A stretch of 36,358 nucleotides of DNA from Rhodoferax sp. (GCA_028711355.1 JAQTSL010000002.1:1-36358); one strand, 5' to 3'; counted from the first letter of the stretch, positions 12,481 through 20,480 are shown. The notes: generated by a model from the letters alone, not told the origin. Numbers and translations are program-made.

Positions 12481-12503
12481 GGGACTCGGGTTGCGATGTC
12501 CGG

Positions 12504-13421
12504 CTAGAGCTTGCGACTCGTGCTTCGGATGATGAAAAAGGCCAGCGTGAAGGTGACAATCGCCATGATGTAGGCGAGAGCCGCCCCAGTACCAAACGCA
12601 AGTTTGCGAAAGGTTTCCACATAGACCTGCCAGGCGACCACGTGTGATGCATCGGCCGGCCCACCTTCGGTCAGGATAAAAAACAGATCGAAATGCCGTA
12701 TGGCCATCATCGTTTCATAAATCATGACCAAGGCAAAACCCGGCGTCAGCGCCGGCAGGGTAATGTGAACAAAGCGCTGCCACACGTTGGCACCATCGAC
12801 TTTGGCGGCGCTGTACAAGTCTGCGCGAATTGATTTGAGCGTCACCAGCAACAAAATGGTGGCCAAGGGCACCTCTTTCCAGACAAAAGAGTTGGTGATA
12901 AGCAACATGGTCTTATCGACGTCCCCGAGCATCACCATGTACTTGTCGATCAGACCGAGCTGAAACAGGAGACCATTGAGTGCGCCGTAGCCGGAGTCAT
13001 AAATCCATTTCCACATGAGCCCGTTGGCCACATAGGGAATCGCCCAGGGAATCAACAAAATGGCTGACAGGATGCGGCGGCCCCGGAATTCCTCGTTGAG
13101 CAGCAAGGCCATCAACATCGCAATCAGCATGATGGCCGTCACCGACATCAGGGTGAAGCTGGTGCTGCGCCCGACCGAATCCCAAAACATCTGATCCTGG
13201 AAGATGTTGGCATAGTTGTCAAACCAGACGAAGGGCGCACGGTGTGGCCGCGTCAGCTTGAGGTCAAAAAGGCTGATCCAGAACGAATACAGGATCGGGA
13301 AAACCGCAACGGCGGTCAATATGACCATCATCGGCGCTAGAAAAATCATGGCGCTTTTCTGGTCATACGCACTGACTGGGGCGCCGATCAACCGGCGTAG
13401 CCCCTTGCTTTTGTTGCTCAT
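12504..13421 (-). CDS. ABC transporter permease, MalF/UgpA family
   Basis: A 305-residue inner-membrane permease with six predicted helices. The first is AMIFLAPMMVILTAVAVFPI. The EAA loop is YSAAKVDGANVWQRFVHITL followed by PALTP. It forms the channel with the following MalG-type permease. ATG at 13421 (MSNKSKG) is chosen because GAGG lies about eight bases upstream; an ATG at 13445 gives eight extra residues without support. It begins 67 bases after the binding-protein gene, the largest gap in this operon; I see no terminator in the gap. Confidence 0.9.
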   Translation of the reverse strand: MSNKSKGLRRLIGAPVSAYDQKSAMIFLAPMMVILTAVAVFPILYSFWISLFDLKLTRPHRAPFVWFDNYANIFQDQMFWDSVGRSTSFTLMSVTAIMLIAMLMALLLNEEFRGRRILSAILLIPWAIPYVANGLMWKWIYDSGYGALNGLLFQLGLIDKYMVMLGDVDKTMLLITNSFVWKEVPLATILLLVTLKSIRADLYSAAKVDGANVWQRFVHITLPALTPGFALVMIYETMMAIRHFDLFFILTEGGPADASHVVAWQVYVETFRKLAFGTGAALAYIMAIVTFTLAFFIIRSTSRKL

Positions 13422-13488
13422 CGAATTGCCTCTTTCAGGATGCACATCCGGGGGGCGTTGTGAGTAACCCCCCGGAACCGCCAGATGC

Positions 13489-14817
13489 TCAGGACTGCTT
13501 GCGCAGGTCGTTCCATGCCTGGGCCGACTTCTTCAGCGCGTCAGCCGGCGTGATCTTGCCGATGACGGCCGACTGCCAGGCTGAGCCATTTATTTCGTCC
13601 CACTCGCCAAACCAGCGCGTGATGACGTCTTTTTTACGGGCGAACTGTTGTTGCTTTTCGAACATGGCCATGTCGGAGTATTTGGCGTACGAGGCCTGGA
13701 CTTCAGGATCCTTGAACAAGCCTTTCACCGCAAAACCGGAGCCGATGTCGGTAAAGAGCATTTTCTGGAACCGGTACTGACCATCGGCCTTGCCGCCAAA
13801 CCATTCAATCAACTTCGCCGCATTGGCGGCACGCGTTTTGTCGGCAGCGGCCTGCGCCGACATGCCGTGAAAACGCATCCATCCCACGGTGGCATGTGAA
13901 CCACCGACGCCAGCAGGCATCAGCGCCTGCTTGACACGACCGGCAATCTGCGACTGCTTGGGGTCGTTGAGGGTGCGGATGCGATAGCGGCTCAGCAGGG
14001 CAAACGCATGGTTGCCGGAGCTGAATGACTTCAGGCCGTTGAGCTCGCCGGTTTCAACGCAGGCGGGCGATATGATCTTGTACTTGTTGACGGCATCGAC
14101 AAGCCATTGCAAGGCCTGCACCGCACCTTTTTTCGGATCGCTCATGATGGCTGCGCCGCTGGCGTCGGTAAAGCCACCACCATGTGAATACACCATGGCG
14201 GTCAGGAATTCGATCAGCCAACTCTCACGCGCCATCGGCAACATCATGGGGTACTCGGAAATACCGGCCGCCTTGATCTTGAGTGATTGCTGAACCAGTT
14301 CGTCCCAGGTCGTTGGCGGCTCCTTGATACCGGCCTTTTTCAGCTTTTCCTCGTCATAGAAGAACGCCATGTAGTCGGTGTAATAACTCAAGCCATATTG
14401 CTTGCCTTTGTACTGCATCGATTGCGTGCTGAAGTCGTCGGCTTCTGCGTTGTATTTCATCAACTCGGGAAAATTGTTGATCGGAGCCAGCCAACCCGCA
14501 TCTGCCCACTCAGGCAGCCAACTGTCGGAAACCCACAAGACGTCCAGCGGCGCCTTGCCCACAAACTTGGTCACCATGGTGTCGCGGTACTGCGCCCAGG
14601 GTGCGTTGTTGTAGTTGACCTTGATGCCGGTCTTGGCCTCGAATGCCCCCAGGTGACTCTTGACGGTATCCACCGCAGCCGACCAGGTGTAAAAGTTCAG
14701 CGGCGCAGCCTGCGCATGACCGGGAAGTGACAGCAACCCGGATCCAGCCACGCTGGCTGAAGCAGTTATCTTTAAAAAATCACGACGATTCGAACCTTCT
14801 GTCCATAAATTACGCAT
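13489..14817 (-). CDS. Extracellular solute-binding protein, CUT1 type, Tat-exported
   Basis: A 442-residue family 1 solute-binding protein. The N-terminus carries a twin-arginine signal (SNRRDFLKITA, residues 9-19) followed by a hydrophobic stretch and a GHAQA cleavage site near residue 37. The mature part shows LNFYTWSAAVDTVKSHLGAF, KVNYNNAPWAQYRD and LDVLWVSDSWLPEWADAGWL, typical of sugar-type binding proteins. It should capture the substrate in the periplasm for the two permeases. Tat export implies folding before transport. ATG at 14817 has AGGAG eight bases upstream. It is the first gene of the 13-gene minus-strand operon, preceded by a candidate promoter and TetR operator. Confidence 0.9.
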   Translation of the reverse strand: MRNLWTEGSNRRDFLKITASASVAGSGLLSLPGHAQAAPLNFYTWSAAVDTVKSHLGAFEAKTGIKVNYNNAPWAQYRDTMVTKFVGKAPLDVLWVSDSWLPEWADAGWLAPINNFPELMKYNAEADDFSTQSMQYKGKQYGLSYYTDYMAFFYDEEKLKKAGIKEPPTTWDELVQQSLKIKAAGISEYPMMLPMARESWLIEFLTAMVYSHGGGFTDASGAAIMSDPKKGAVQALQWLVDAVNKYKIISPACVETGELNGLKSFSSGNHAFALLSRYRIRTLNDPKQSQIAGRVKQALMPAGVGGSHATVGWMRFHGMSAQAAADKTRAANAAKLIEWFGGKADGQYRFQKMLFTDIGSGFAVKGLFKDPEVQASYAKYSDMAMFEKQQQFARKKDVITRWFGEWDEINGSAWQSAVIGKITPADALKKSAQAWNDLRKQS

Positions 14818-14908
14818 CTCTCACTCTCCTGTGTTAATGACTGCAGCATGGCTACGGGCTGCGGATTGAGGTTCAGTTTCACGCCCACCGAAAAACTGGC
14901 CCGATCGC

Positions 14909-14937
14909 ATTGTTGCCTAATTTTTTTTGATCGTCAA
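14909..14937 (-). promoter_or_regulatory. Candidate promoter of the ABC/Mo-hydroxylase operon
   Basis: Read on the minus strand, TTGACG (14932-14937) matches the -35 consensus at five of six bases. A 17-base spacer follows, then AACAAT (14909-14914), which matches the -10 consensus at four of six. The -35 box lies inside the inverted repeat at 14930-14945. It would drive the binding-protein gene, whose ATG is about 90 bases downstream. This is a prediction only. Confidence 0.5.
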
Positions 14938-14945
14938 GTGACGAT
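14930..14945. promoter_or_regulatory. Candidate TetR operator 1 (inverted repeat)
   Basis: ATCGTCA-AG-TGACGAT is a perfect inverted repeat with 7-base arms and a 2-base spacer. It covers the predicted -35 box of the 13-gene operon. A near-identical element (one arm mismatch) is at 15427-15442 beside the tetR-like gene, so both are likely bound by that regulator, acting as repressor. Confidence 0.6.
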
Positions 14946-15046
14946 AACGAAGAAAAATTCAGCGCAAAATTGAGCCAATCAGGTTAGGCATCTTGCGTGC
15001 CGTGGTTACCGCACCACACCGGTGCAGGCAAGCCCGGTGGGTCGCC

Positions 15047-15358
15047 TTACTGGATCGGTGAAAAACCCACAGGATTGAGAAATACACTTTCCTGATGCAC
15101 AAGATAGGGCAGGATCGTGGGCACGAACGCCATCCACTCTGCGTCTTGAGCCATCTTGGTGCGCTGGGCACTTCGGTGCGCAAAATCGTCGTAAGCCCAG
15201 AGGAAAACAACAGAATTCAAGACACCGGATTCCTTGGTCCAGCAGCCGATCAATCTGACATAGCGCGTGATGATGTGCAAGCCATTGGCCTGGTAAATTT
15301 TCAGAAACTCAGGCGCCTTTCCTGCCTGAATCTGGTATGTGCGCATTTCTAGAATCAT
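15047..15358 (-). CDS. NIPSNAP-family protein
   Basis: A 103-residue small protein of the NIPSNAP family (dimeric alpha-beta barrel fold), seen in the opening MILEMRTYQIQAGKAPEFLK, a GCWTKESGVLNSVVFLWAYD middle and the FVPTILPYLVHQES end. Bacterial members are often found in catabolic clusters, but no defined reaction is established for most; some related dimeric barrel proteins act as monooxygenases or isomerases. ATG at 15358 has GGAG about eight bases upstream. It is divergent from the TetR gene and upstream of the large operon, separated from it by 229 bases with its own promoter. A candidate TetR operator covers its own predicted -35 box. Confidence 0.82.
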   Translation of the reverse strand: MILEMRTYQIQAGKAPEFLKIYQANGLHIITRYVRLIGCWTKESGVLNSVVFLWAYDDFAHRSAQRTKMAQDAEWMAFVPTILPYLVHQESVFLNPVGFSPIQ

Positions 15359-15406
15359 GATTTTTCTCCAGCTATAAATGGTTCGGAATACCCTGAGGTA
15401 CGCCTT

Positions 15407-15434
15407 AAAATAGTCTCATCTCATTCATCGTCAA
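15407..15434 (-). promoter_or_regulatory. Candidate promoter of the NIPSNAP gene
   Basis: On the minus strand TTGACG (15429-15434) is followed by a 16-base spacer and TATTTT (15407-15412). As at the operon promoter, the -35 box sits inside the inverted repeat, giving both promoters the same operator placement. Confidence 0.45.
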
Positions 15435-15442
15435 CTGAAGAT
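15427..15442. promoter_or_regulatory. Candidate TetR operator 2 (inverted repeat)
   Basis: ATCGTCA-AC-TGAAGAT repeats the element at 14930-14945 with one mismatch in the right arm and a different second spacer base. It lies between the divergent NIPSNAP and tetR-like genes, so one bound site could control both. Confidence 0.6.
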
Positions 15443-15488
15443 ATATTTTGCCACTAAAGTAAGACACTTTTTCATTTTTATACCTCTT

Positions 15489-16214
15489 ATGCGCGCCAAA
15501 TCAGATCACCTAACAACTCTGCGTCAAAAGTCCGAAAGCAGTCCGCCCAAGCGCAAGGGCAGGCGCGTCACCGTGCGTATGCCAGCGGCAGATCGCCGTG
15601 TGCAGATACTGAAAAAGGCTTTCGAATTCTTCTCGGAATATGGACTGACCGCACAAACACGCGCGCTAGCTGAATCCTGCGGGGTATCGCAACGGCTCCT
15701 TTACAGCATCTTTCCCAACAAATCGGCATTGATCAATGCCGTGTACGAGACGGGCATTGCCGGCGTCTTCAAGGCGGTCTGGTTTGTACAACTCCAGGAC
15801 CGAAGCAAGCCCATGGAACAGCGTCTCAAGGATTTTTATTGCGAGTACTACGATACCGTCCTGACGCGCAGCTGGATGCGCTTATTTTTGTATGCATCAC
15901 TGGCTGAAGTTGAGATGGCGCCAACCTATATTGCATCCATCATCAAACATCTCCTTGATACCATCATGAAGGAAGCACTTCACGAAGCTGGCTTGACATC
16001 TCCACCCAACCAGGCCCAGGCAGAAGTTCAAGAAATTTGCTGGATCTTGCACGGCGCCGTCTCGCACCTGGCCATACGCCGACACATTTACCGGGACCAG
16101 ACAGCTCTTGATGTCAATAAGGTGATTGCACTGCAAGTCAGAGCATTTCTAGGAGGCCTTAAAAGTATCTTGCCAACCAGTTCAGTAGAAAATATTGAGC
16201 ACCACGTAGTGTGA
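15489..16214 (+). CDS. TetR/AcrR-family transcriptional regulator
   Basis: A 241-residue regulator. A basic N-terminal arm (about 1-37) precedes the TetR helix-turn-helix (RRVQILKKAFEFFSEYGLTA, then ALAESCGVSQRLLYSIFPNK; about 36-82). The rest is an alpha-helical ligand-binding domain (about 90-235), with a C-terminal region resembling the TetR_C_7 group. It should bind an inverted repeat and release DNA when a small molecule binds. It is divergent from the NIPSNAP gene and adjacent to the only two copies I found of ATCGTCA-N2-TGA(C/A)GAT. No clear ribosome binding site precedes ATG 15489; a shorter start within the basic arm is possible. Confidence 0.88.
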   Translation: MRAKSDHLTTLRQKSESSPPKRKGRRVTVRMPAADRRVQILKKAFEFFSEYGLTAQTRALAESCGVSQRLLYSIFPNKSALINAVYETGIAGVFKAVWFVQLQDRSKPMEQRLKDFYCEYYDTVLTRSWMRLFLYASLAEVEMAPTYIASIIKHLLDTIMKEALHEAGLTSPPNQAQAEVQEICWILHGAVSHLAIRRHIYRDQTALDVNKVIALQVRAFLGGLKSILPTSSVENIEHHVV

Positions 16215-16402
16215 CTGTGTGTAGGCGTAGGCCGATGTCGGCGATGCTGAATTGATCAACTCTGCCAATTTTTACTGACCAGGGCCAACAGATTGGCAAC
16301 CTTCCAGACTGCTGAGTTTCCGCGCTTTGGGGCATGATCGCTGATTTCCGGCGTTACTGGTCAAATCGGCATCGGCGGAAACCTTCTGCGGTGTTGCCGC
16401 TG
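16215..16402. other. Block-junction intergenic DNA, possible decayed mobile-element end
   Basis: Noncoding sequence between the tetR-like gene and the second SNF2 tail. It contains related short words in opposite orientation (TACTGACCAGGGCC near 16272 and TTACTGGTCAAATCGG near 16354), reminiscent of the repeated terminal sequences of some insertion elements. No transposase coding sequence is present. I regard it as a junction scar of uncertain origin. Confidence 0.3.
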
Positions 16403-16495
16403 GCCGAAAGCATGTACAACGGCTCAGTGGGCCGCAAACAGCCGCTGTTCAGTGAAAGTGATCTGCAGGAGTTGCTTAAACCGCTCTCGAAATAA
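16403..16495 (+). pseudogene. SNF2 helicase 3'-tail remnant, copy B
   Basis: 31 codons, from GCC to a TAA stop, encode AESMYNGSVGRKQPLFSESD and then LQELLKPLSK. This matches the tail of the SNF2 gene at 414-506 except for one Ser/Asn change. At DNA level 84 of 93 positions agree by my count; seven of the nine differences are synonymous and one is a stop-codon change (TGA/TAA). No helicase sequence precedes it, so it is a remnant. The pattern indicates divergence while under selection as protein, not recent duplication. Confidence 0.85.
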
Positions 16496-16530
16496 GAGTG
16501 GCTTGCGCTTGATTGACGGGCGCTTGAGGC
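16496..16530 (+). repeat. Dispersed intergenic repeat, copy B
   Basis: Immediately after the tail-B stop: GAGTGGCTTGCGCTTGATTG followed by ACGGGCGCTTGAGGC. It is the counterpart of copy A at 507-537, in the same position relative to the SNF2 tail, with the same GCGCTT...GCGC stem. Confidence 0.55.
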
Positions 16531-16804
16531 ATATTTCTCTTCTAAGTTGCGGTGACACCAGGACTGCATTCGCGTCAACCACCAGTTTCGATGGTGCTTT
16601 GTCTGGACTGCCGATATCGTTCCCATGCATTTTTCGTATTTGGAAATTTGATGGGTCAAGAGATATGCTTTTGTTACAAGCGAAGCTTTTCAGTCCCGTC
16701 TAGAGCCAAGAAGCCGGTGAGCCATGCATGGACGTAACCCACTCGCCTCACACAATGAACTGATTTTTTATTCTGCTCCGTCACGATGCTGACACATGGG
16801 CTGG
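16531..16804. other. Intergenic region upstream of the phn operon, no gene seen
   Basis: About 270 bases, somewhat richer in A and T than the surrounding genes. I see no convincing open frame and no complete Pho box. Together with the preceding remnants it forms the boundary between the two gene modules. Confidence 0.4.
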
Positions 16805-16836
16805 TTACGCTACCTGCAAATCACTTGTATAGATAA
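16805..16836 (+). promoter_or_regulatory. Candidate phnF promoter with overlapping PhnF-type operator
   Basis: TATAGA (16828-16833) is a plausible -10 box, 17 bases after the weak -35 TTACGC (16805-16810). TTGTATAGATAA (16825-16836) covers the -10 box and agrees at nine of twelve positions with the mycobacterial PhnF site TGGTATAGACCA as I recall it. Transcription would begin about 16840, three bases before the phnF ATG, which has no ribosome binding site. Autoregulation by PhnF is inferred. Confidence 0.45.
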
Positions 16837-16842
16837 CCAAAC

Positions 16843-17571
16843 ATGAGTCTTTACGCGGTCAGTCGAGACAACGGCGAAGCACTTTACACACAGATTGCCC
16901 GCCAACTGGAGCAGGAGGTGGCTACATCCTATGGACCGGGTGAGTGCCTTCCCGCAGAGGGCCTTCTGGCGGTGCGCTTCGGGGTCAATCGGCACACGCT
17001 GCGTCGCGCCATTGATGAATTGGTCGAAGCGGGCCTGCTGGAACGCCGACATGGGCTAGGCGTGTTTGTTCTTGACAGTCAGATTGACTACCAGATTGGC
17101 ACTGGCACACGGTTTACTGAAAACCTTGCGGCACTCGGGTTGCAACCCGAAAACCGTATTTTGTGCTTACAAACCCTGGCTGCCACTGAACGCGTGGCAC
17201 AACGACTGGAGTTGAATATCGGTGAACGGGTCTTCTGGCTTGAAACCTTGCGCACCGCATCTGACCGACAACTGTGCGTGATCTCGCACTTCATTCCTGC
17301 CGACCGGTTTGCTGACCTCGACACGCTCTACAAAGGTGAATCACTGCACCAATTTTTGGCAGCCCACTACGGCTGCAAGATCAAACGAACTGAAAGCCTG
17401 GTGACAGCGGTGCTCCCGCAGGGAGATGACGCGAAGTTGCTGGGTATGCCGCAGAACCGACCGGTACTGCGCGTAAAGAGTGTGAACGTGGACGAGCGGG
17501 ATGGAACCCCAATCGAATACGCCATTACCCGGTTCCGTGCAGACCGAATCCAACTGCGCATTAACCCTTGA
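16843..17571 (+). CDS. phnF: Phosphonate operon regulator PhnF (GntR/HutC family)
   Basis: A 242-residue GntR-family regulator. The winged helix-turn-helix (about 10-75) shows YTQIARQLEQEVATSYGPGE, LPAEGLLAVRFGVNRHTLRR and AIDELVEAGLLERRHGLGVF. A UTRA ligand-binding domain follows (about 95-240), ending YAITRFRADRIQLRI. PhnF proteins control C-P lyase operons and are encoded at their start, as here, 48 bases before phnD. ATG 16843 has an in-frame stop nine bases upstream (TAA 16834-16836), so the start cannot lie further upstream. There is no Shine-Dalgarno sequence, and the predicted promoter is so close that the message may be leaderless. Confidence 0.92.
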   Translation: MSLYAVSRDNGEALYTQIARQLEQEVATSYGPGECLPAEGLLAVRFGVNRHTLRRAIDELVEAGLLERRHGLGVFVLDSQIDYQIGTGTRFTENLAALGLQPENRILCLQTLAATERVAQRLELNIGERVFWLETLRTASDRQLCVISHFIPADRFADLDTLYKGESLHQFLAAHYGCKIKRTESLVTAVLPQGDDAKLLGMPQNRPVLRVKSVNVDERDGTPIEYAITRFRADRIQLRINP

Positions 17572-17619
17572 CCTAGCCGTCTGACAGCCTCGTTTTTCTT
17601 TCCTACAGGAGCCTTTTAA

Positions 17620-18567
17620 ATGTACCCGAAACAATTTGCCCGTCGCGCCCTTTTGGCGCTTGGCCTGAGCGCCGCCACCTTTGCATCGCTGGGTGTGTAC
17701 GCACAAGCCCAGCATGACGGCAGTGCTGCCAAGCCATTGCGTGTCGTCCTGATTCCCGCTGATGGCGGCACCGAAGATGGCACTAAGAAAGACTTTGAAC
17801 CCATTTTTTCAGCCATCAGCAAGTCAACTGGCCTGGTTTTCGACATCAGAGTCGGGCAGAGCTACGGCGCGGTGATGGAAGCCCAGTGCGCTGGCGCAGC
17901 CGATATAGCGTTTTACGGCCCCGCCTCCTATCTGCCGACCCATAAGAAGGGCTGTGCCAATTTACTGGCACTGGCAGTCAAACACGGTCAGTCGGTTTAC
18001 TACTCAGGTATCTTTGCTCGTATTGATGCTGGCGTGTCTTCAATCAAAGACATCAAAGGTAAAACCATTGCCTTGGGTGATTTGAACTCGACGTCAAGCT
18101 TTGCTGTACCAGTGGCGATGATGATCGAAGGCGGTGTCAATCCGGTACGTGACGCAAAGGCCATCCAGCTTACAGGAAGCCATGCCAATGTGCTCAAAGC
18201 GCTGGCTGAAGGACTGGTTGATGTAGGGGGCGCGTCTTTCGATTCATTTGAAAAGGCGGTCAACCAGAAAGCGATTGACCCGAGCAAGATAAAAGTAGTG
18301 GCAAAGAGCGCCCCCATTCCGTATCCACCGCTTGCCATTCACCCCAAAGTGGCGCCTGAAGTCCAAGCAAAGTTGCGGGACGCCTTTAACAACATCGACA
18401 AGATGCCCGGCATTTCCAAAGACCAGATTCGCGGCTACGGTGGCGCCAAAGTGGATGGCTACACCTCCAATGTGAGTGAGCAGGAAATGGCCGCTGCTGC
18501 CAAGATGTTTGACCTGGTGACCGACCAGGTCAAGACCGACATCATGAAAAAAGCCAGCACACGCTAA
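17620..18567 (+). CDS. phnD: Phosphonate ABC transporter, periplasmic binding protein
   Basis: A 315-residue PhnD-family protein. The Sec signal peptide is RRALLALGLSAATFASLGVY ending AQAQ (cleavage near residue 30). The mature part shows LRVVLIPADGGTEDGTKKDF, FDIRVGQSYGAVMEAQCAGA, DIAFYGPASYLPTHKKG and the serine/threonine-rich GDLNSTSSFAVPVAMM that binds the phosphonate group. It captures phosphonates for PhnCE. ATG has AGGAG eight bases upstream. It follows phnF by 48 bases and precedes phnC by 66. Confidence 0.95.
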   Translation: MYPKQFARRALLALGLSAATFASLGVYAQAQHDGSAAKPLRVVLIPADGGTEDGTKKDFEPIFSAISKSTGLVFDIRVGQSYGAVMEAQCAGAADIAFYGPASYLPTHKKGCANLLALAVKHGQSVYYSGIFARIDAGVSSIKDIKGKTIALGDLNSTSSFAVPVAMMIEGGVNPVRDAKAIQLTGSHANVLKALAEGLVDVGGASFDSFEKAVNQKAIDPSKIKVVAKSAPIPYPPLAIHPKVAPEVQAKLRDAFNNIDKMPGISKDQIRGYGGAKVDGYTSNVSEQEMAAAAKMFDLVTDQVKTDIMKKASTR

Positions 18568-18633
18568 ACACCGCTTTCACCGTTGAACTGTGCGGAGCCA
18601 GGACTTCGCACGTTTTTTACCAGGAGAACGGTC

Positions 18634-19446
18634 ATGATCCGCTTCAACTCTCTTTCCAAAGTCTGGCCTGACGGCACGCAGGCTGTGGCCAACGTCTCAC
18701 TCAGTATCGGGCGGGGGCAGTTTTGCGTCATTCTGGGCCCCTCCGGTGCGGGCAAATCAACGCTGCTGCGCGCGGTCAACGGCTTGATGAAGCCCACCCA
18801 GGGCAGCGTCAGCATCGACGGTGTGCAACTGTCGGCAGCTAGCGAACGCGTCTTGCGCCAGCGCGTTGCCATGATTCATCAGCACTTCAATTTGACCGAC
18901 CGCATGAGCGTGGCAGGCAATGTGCTCGCAGGCTTGCTGCCAGTAGTCTCCACCGCTCGCGCGCTACTGGGCTGGTTCCGGCCTGAACACCGCACCAAAG
19001 CCTGCAAACTATTGCAAAACGTGGGTCTGAGCCCCACGCATTTGCAACGCCGCGCCGGTGAACTCTCTGGCGGACAACAACAGCGCGTCGGTATCGCACG
19101 CGCTTTCATGCTCGACCCCGAAGTGGTGCTGGCCGATGAGCCCGTCGCGAGCCTGGCCCCCAAAATTTCACGTGACATCCTGACGCTGATTCGCGATGCC
19201 GCCCGCGAGCGCGGCACCACCGTGTTGTGCAGCCTGCACCAGATCGACCTGGCCCGCGAGTTTGGCGACCGCATCGTTGGCATGCGCGACGGCCAAGTGG
19301 TGTTTGACGGCACACCGGCCGAATTCACCGACGCGCGGGTTCGCGCCCTTTACCACGGTGCGCAATGGGACGATCAACCGACGCGCTTGCGCGCCTCTGG
19401 CAACAGCACCCAGGAACACGATTTACCAGAGCCGGCCTTGGCCTGA
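18634..19446 (+). CDS. phnC: Phosphonate ABC transporter, ATPase
   Basis: A 270-residue ATPase. Walker A GPSGAGKS is at 35-42, the Q-loop is in RVAMIHQHFNLTDRMSV, the signature is LSGGQQQRVGIARAFM, and Walker B is VVLADEPVASLAPK, with the switch histidine in CSLHQIDLA. The order and the NVLAGLLP stretch are typical of PhnC. It powers phosphonate uptake with PhnD and PhnE. ATG at 18634 is chosen over 18583 because AGGAG lies eight bases before it and homology begins there. Confidence 0.95.
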   Translation: MIRFNSLSKVWPDGTQAVANVSLSIGRGQFCVILGPSGAGKSTLLRAVNGLMKPTQGSVSIDGVQLSAASERVLRQRVAMIHQHFNLTDRMSVAGNVLAGLLPVVSTARALLGWFRPEHRTKACKLLQNVGLSPTHLQRRAGELSGGQQQRVGIARAFMLDPEVVLADEPVASLAPKISRDILTLIRDAARERGTTVLCSLHQIDLAREFGDRIVGMRDGQVVFDGTPAEFTDARVRALYHGAQWDDQPTRLRASGNSTQEHDLPEPALA

Positions 19447-19454
19447 GACGCATC

Positions 19455-20480
19455 ATGATCGCCAAACCTATTCCCGTGCCGGCATCCGGTACTGCGCTGC
19501 ACTGGCAGCTTGATGCACCGTATTCAGCACGCCATGTGTTGATCGTTCTCGCCCTGCTGGCCTTGATTTTTTTTACCGGCCACCGTACCGAAATGGACCG
19601 CATGGTGGTCATGAGTGCCCAGGCTGTGGGTAACCTGGTGGGCGTGGTGGACGACTCACAAGTGGTGCACGGACTATCGCGCGTGGGCCAATCCATGTGG
19701 CCACCAGTCATGGGTGAAAAAGAGGAGATAGCCCGTCTGCCCAATCTTGACAAAAATCATTTGCCTTGGTTTTCCTACATTGAAGTGCAGGAGCGAAACG
19801 AGCAACGCTTGAATACACAAACGCTACAAATGGAGACTGAGACCGAGCGGCTTGAGTACCTCGTGCAGCCTGTGGGCTACCTCTGGACAGTGTTTGTGAA
19901 GATGATCGAAACCTTTGAGATTGCTATCTGGGGTACTTTGCTGGCGATCATGGTGTCCGCCCCGCTGGCTTACTTTGCAGCCCGCAATTACAGCCCCAAC
20001 GGTGCCACCTACACCCTGGCACGCGGCACGATCAGCCTGTTGCGTTCGGCACCAGAACTGATCTCAGCACTGTTTTTGGTGCTGGCCTACGGCTTTGGCC
20101 CGATCGCAGGCGTGTTGGCGCTGGGCTTGCACGCAGCGGGCTTTCTGGGCAAGTTTTACGCGGAAGACATCGAGAACGCCGACAAAAAACCGCAAGAAGC
20201 ACTCGAAGCTATTGGTGCGGGCAGGCTCAAAACGCTGTGGTACGGTGTCATACCCCAGGTCTTGCCGCAATACATCGCCTATTCGATGTACATCCTGGAC
20301 CGCAATCTGCGCATGGCCACGGTCATTGGTCTGGTGGGTGCAGGCGGTATCGGTCAGGAGCTCAAAGGCCGCTTTGACATGTTCCAGTACGGTCACGTAG
20401 CCACCATTTTGCTGGCCATCTTCATCGCGGTTTACTTGCTGGATCAGTTCTCGGCCCGCCTGCGCGCCAAACTCATCTGA
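19455..20480 (+). CDS. phnE: Phosphonate ABC transporter, permease (long form)
   Basis: A 341-residue permease; many PhnE proteins are about 260-290. The first membrane helix (about 30-45, VLIVLALLALIFF) is followed by roughly 100 residues of mostly polar sequence, including LEYLVQPVGYLW, before the core of five or so helices starting near 150. The EAA docking loop is EALEAIGAGRLKTLWYGVIP followed by QVLPQY, and the conserved end VGLVGAGGIGQELKGRFDMF is present. It forms the inner-membrane channel for phosphonates. It starts 8 bases after phnC. Confidence 0.92.
   Translation: MIAKPIPVPASGTALHWQLDAPYSARHVLIVLALLALIFFTGHRTEMDRMVVMSAQAVGNLVGVVDDSQVVHGLSRVGQSMWPPVMGEKEEIARLPNLDKNHLPWFSYIEVQERNEQRLNTQTLQMETETERLEYLVQPVGYLWTVFVKMIETFEIAIWGTLLAIMVSAPLAYFAARNYSPNGATYTLARGTISLLRSAPELISALFLVLAYGFGPIAGVLALGLHAAGFLGKFYAEDIENADKKPQEALEAIGAGRLKTLWYGVIPQVLPQYIAYSMYILDRNLRMATVIGLVGAGGIGQELKGRFDMFQYGHVATILLAIFIAVYLLDQFSARLRAKLI

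Noticed and set aside
16790..16812. Possible Pho box upstream of phnF
   Set aside because: Only one half-site-like word (CTGACAC) is visible; the second repeat at the required spacing does not match.
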